From assembly GCF_002743375.1 (NCBI RefSeq), contig NZ_PDZC01000005.1:1-64000 (forward strand): a stretch of 64,000 nucleotides of DNA, given 5' to 3'. Shown piece after piece: positions 63,729-64,000 of this stretch. Source of the stretch: Sporosarcina sp. P34. Lineage in GTDB: Bacteria; Bacillota; Bacilli; Bacillales_A; Planococcaceae. A program made the translations under genes and the position numbers. Position 1 is the first letter of the stretch. The number at the start of each line of letters is the position of its first letter. The notes beneath the pieces are model-generated. The model was not told the DNA's origin. It did no database searches and saw only the letters and a program-made list of their open reading frames with translations.

Positions 63729-64000
63729 ATCATTTAAAGCAAACCATGTGTTACGTGGCGCATCCCTAGAATTATCGGCTGGTGATAGACATGTAATTAT
63801 TGGTCCGAATGGAGCGGGAAAAACGACGTTCGTCAATTGTATTTATGGAACAATTCCGTTGGACACTGGAGAAGTCATACTAGAAGACCGAGCTATTCAT
63901 ATGATGCCTTCATATAAACGGGTAGACCTTGGAATCGGAAGGACTTTTCAGAAAAACAACCTTTTTGTTAACCTAACTGTCACAAATAACGTGTATTTGG
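63697..64000 (+). CDS. ABC transporter ATPase (LivG family), partial at window edge
   Basis: ATG at 63697 with AAGGGAG upstream. The visible 101 residues contain the A-loop region KSFKANHVLRGASLELSAGD, Walker A GPNGAGKTTF and the Q-loop area GIGRTFQKNNLF of the LivG type. It powers the LivHM importer. The rest, and probably a LivF partner, lie beyond 64000. Confidence 0.93.
   Translation, partial: MSLLKIKALNKSFKANHVLRGASLELSAGDRHVIIGPNGAGKTTFVNCIYGTIPLDTGEVILEDRAIHMMPSYKRVDLGIGRTFQKNNLFVNLTVTNNVYL

Overview
The window looks like chromosomal DNA of an endospore-forming member of the Bacillales. A gerA-type germinant receptor operon, several S-layer-homology (SLH) proteins, a TPP-riboswitch-controlled thiC, Shine-Dalgarno sites of the AGGAGG kind and frequent TTG/GTG starts all point there. 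A Planococcaceae, Sporosarcina-like host is my inference and is not proven by any single gene.

Layout. (1) 1-2175: the end of a prophage or prophage remnant (replication protein, DnaB-like helicase, one unknown). (2) 2325-6523, minus strand: a germinant receptor operon in the order A-C-D-B. (3) 7.0-25.6 kb: an accessory region built around SLH-domain surface proteins. It holds four intact SLH genes, two decayed SLH fragments, and TGAAAC-N16-CGTC promoters of the extracytoplasmic-function (ECF) sigma type. It also holds dispersed hairpin repeats that sit at gene ends and truncation points. Inserted among these are an A/T-rich two-gene module (AIPR-family protein plus a protein with a proteasome/HslV-like N-terminus), an aminotransferase/cytidylyltransferase pair, a GQGWPGSGSP-repeat protein, an arylamine N-acetyltransferase, and remnants of msrA and of a hydantoinase/oxoprolinase gene. 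(4) 26-38.3 kb: housekeeping and assorted genes (OsmC, secreted nuclease, M28 peptidase, GMC oxidoreductase, SdpR-like repressor, aldo/keto reductase, thiC with its riboswitch and a 55-residue CxxC protein, a Ca2+/cation antiporter, a truncated response regulator). (5) 38.4-64 kb: a large catabolic gene cluster that runs off the right edge.

The catabolic cluster encodes a Rieske ring-hydroxylating dioxygenase, a BphB-like cis-dihydrodiol dehydrogenase, an extradiol (VOC) dioxygenase and an alpha/beta hydrolase, which together make an upper meta-cleavage pathway. It adds a ferredoxin reductase, a [4Fe-4S] ferredoxin and a two-subunit 2-oxoacid:ferredoxin oxidoreductase. A molybdenum hydroxylase is present with its maturation factors, as are a ThDP-dependent enzyme, an aldehyde dehydrogenase, an aspartate-dehydrogenase-like protein and a Liv-type ABC importer. 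The usual lower meta pathway (hydratase, aldolase) is not seen. Four transcription units in the cluster each carry a good sigma-A promoter followed by the same 24-bp two-palindrome element. This is most simply the operator of the IclR-type regulator encoded inside the cluster. The substrate cannot be read from sequence; an aromatic, perhaps nitrogen-containing, compound fits best.

The two strongest candidates for something undescribed are the AIPR/Ntn-hydrolase-like pair (11.4-14.1 kb) and the catabolic regulon with its shared operator (38.4-64 kb).
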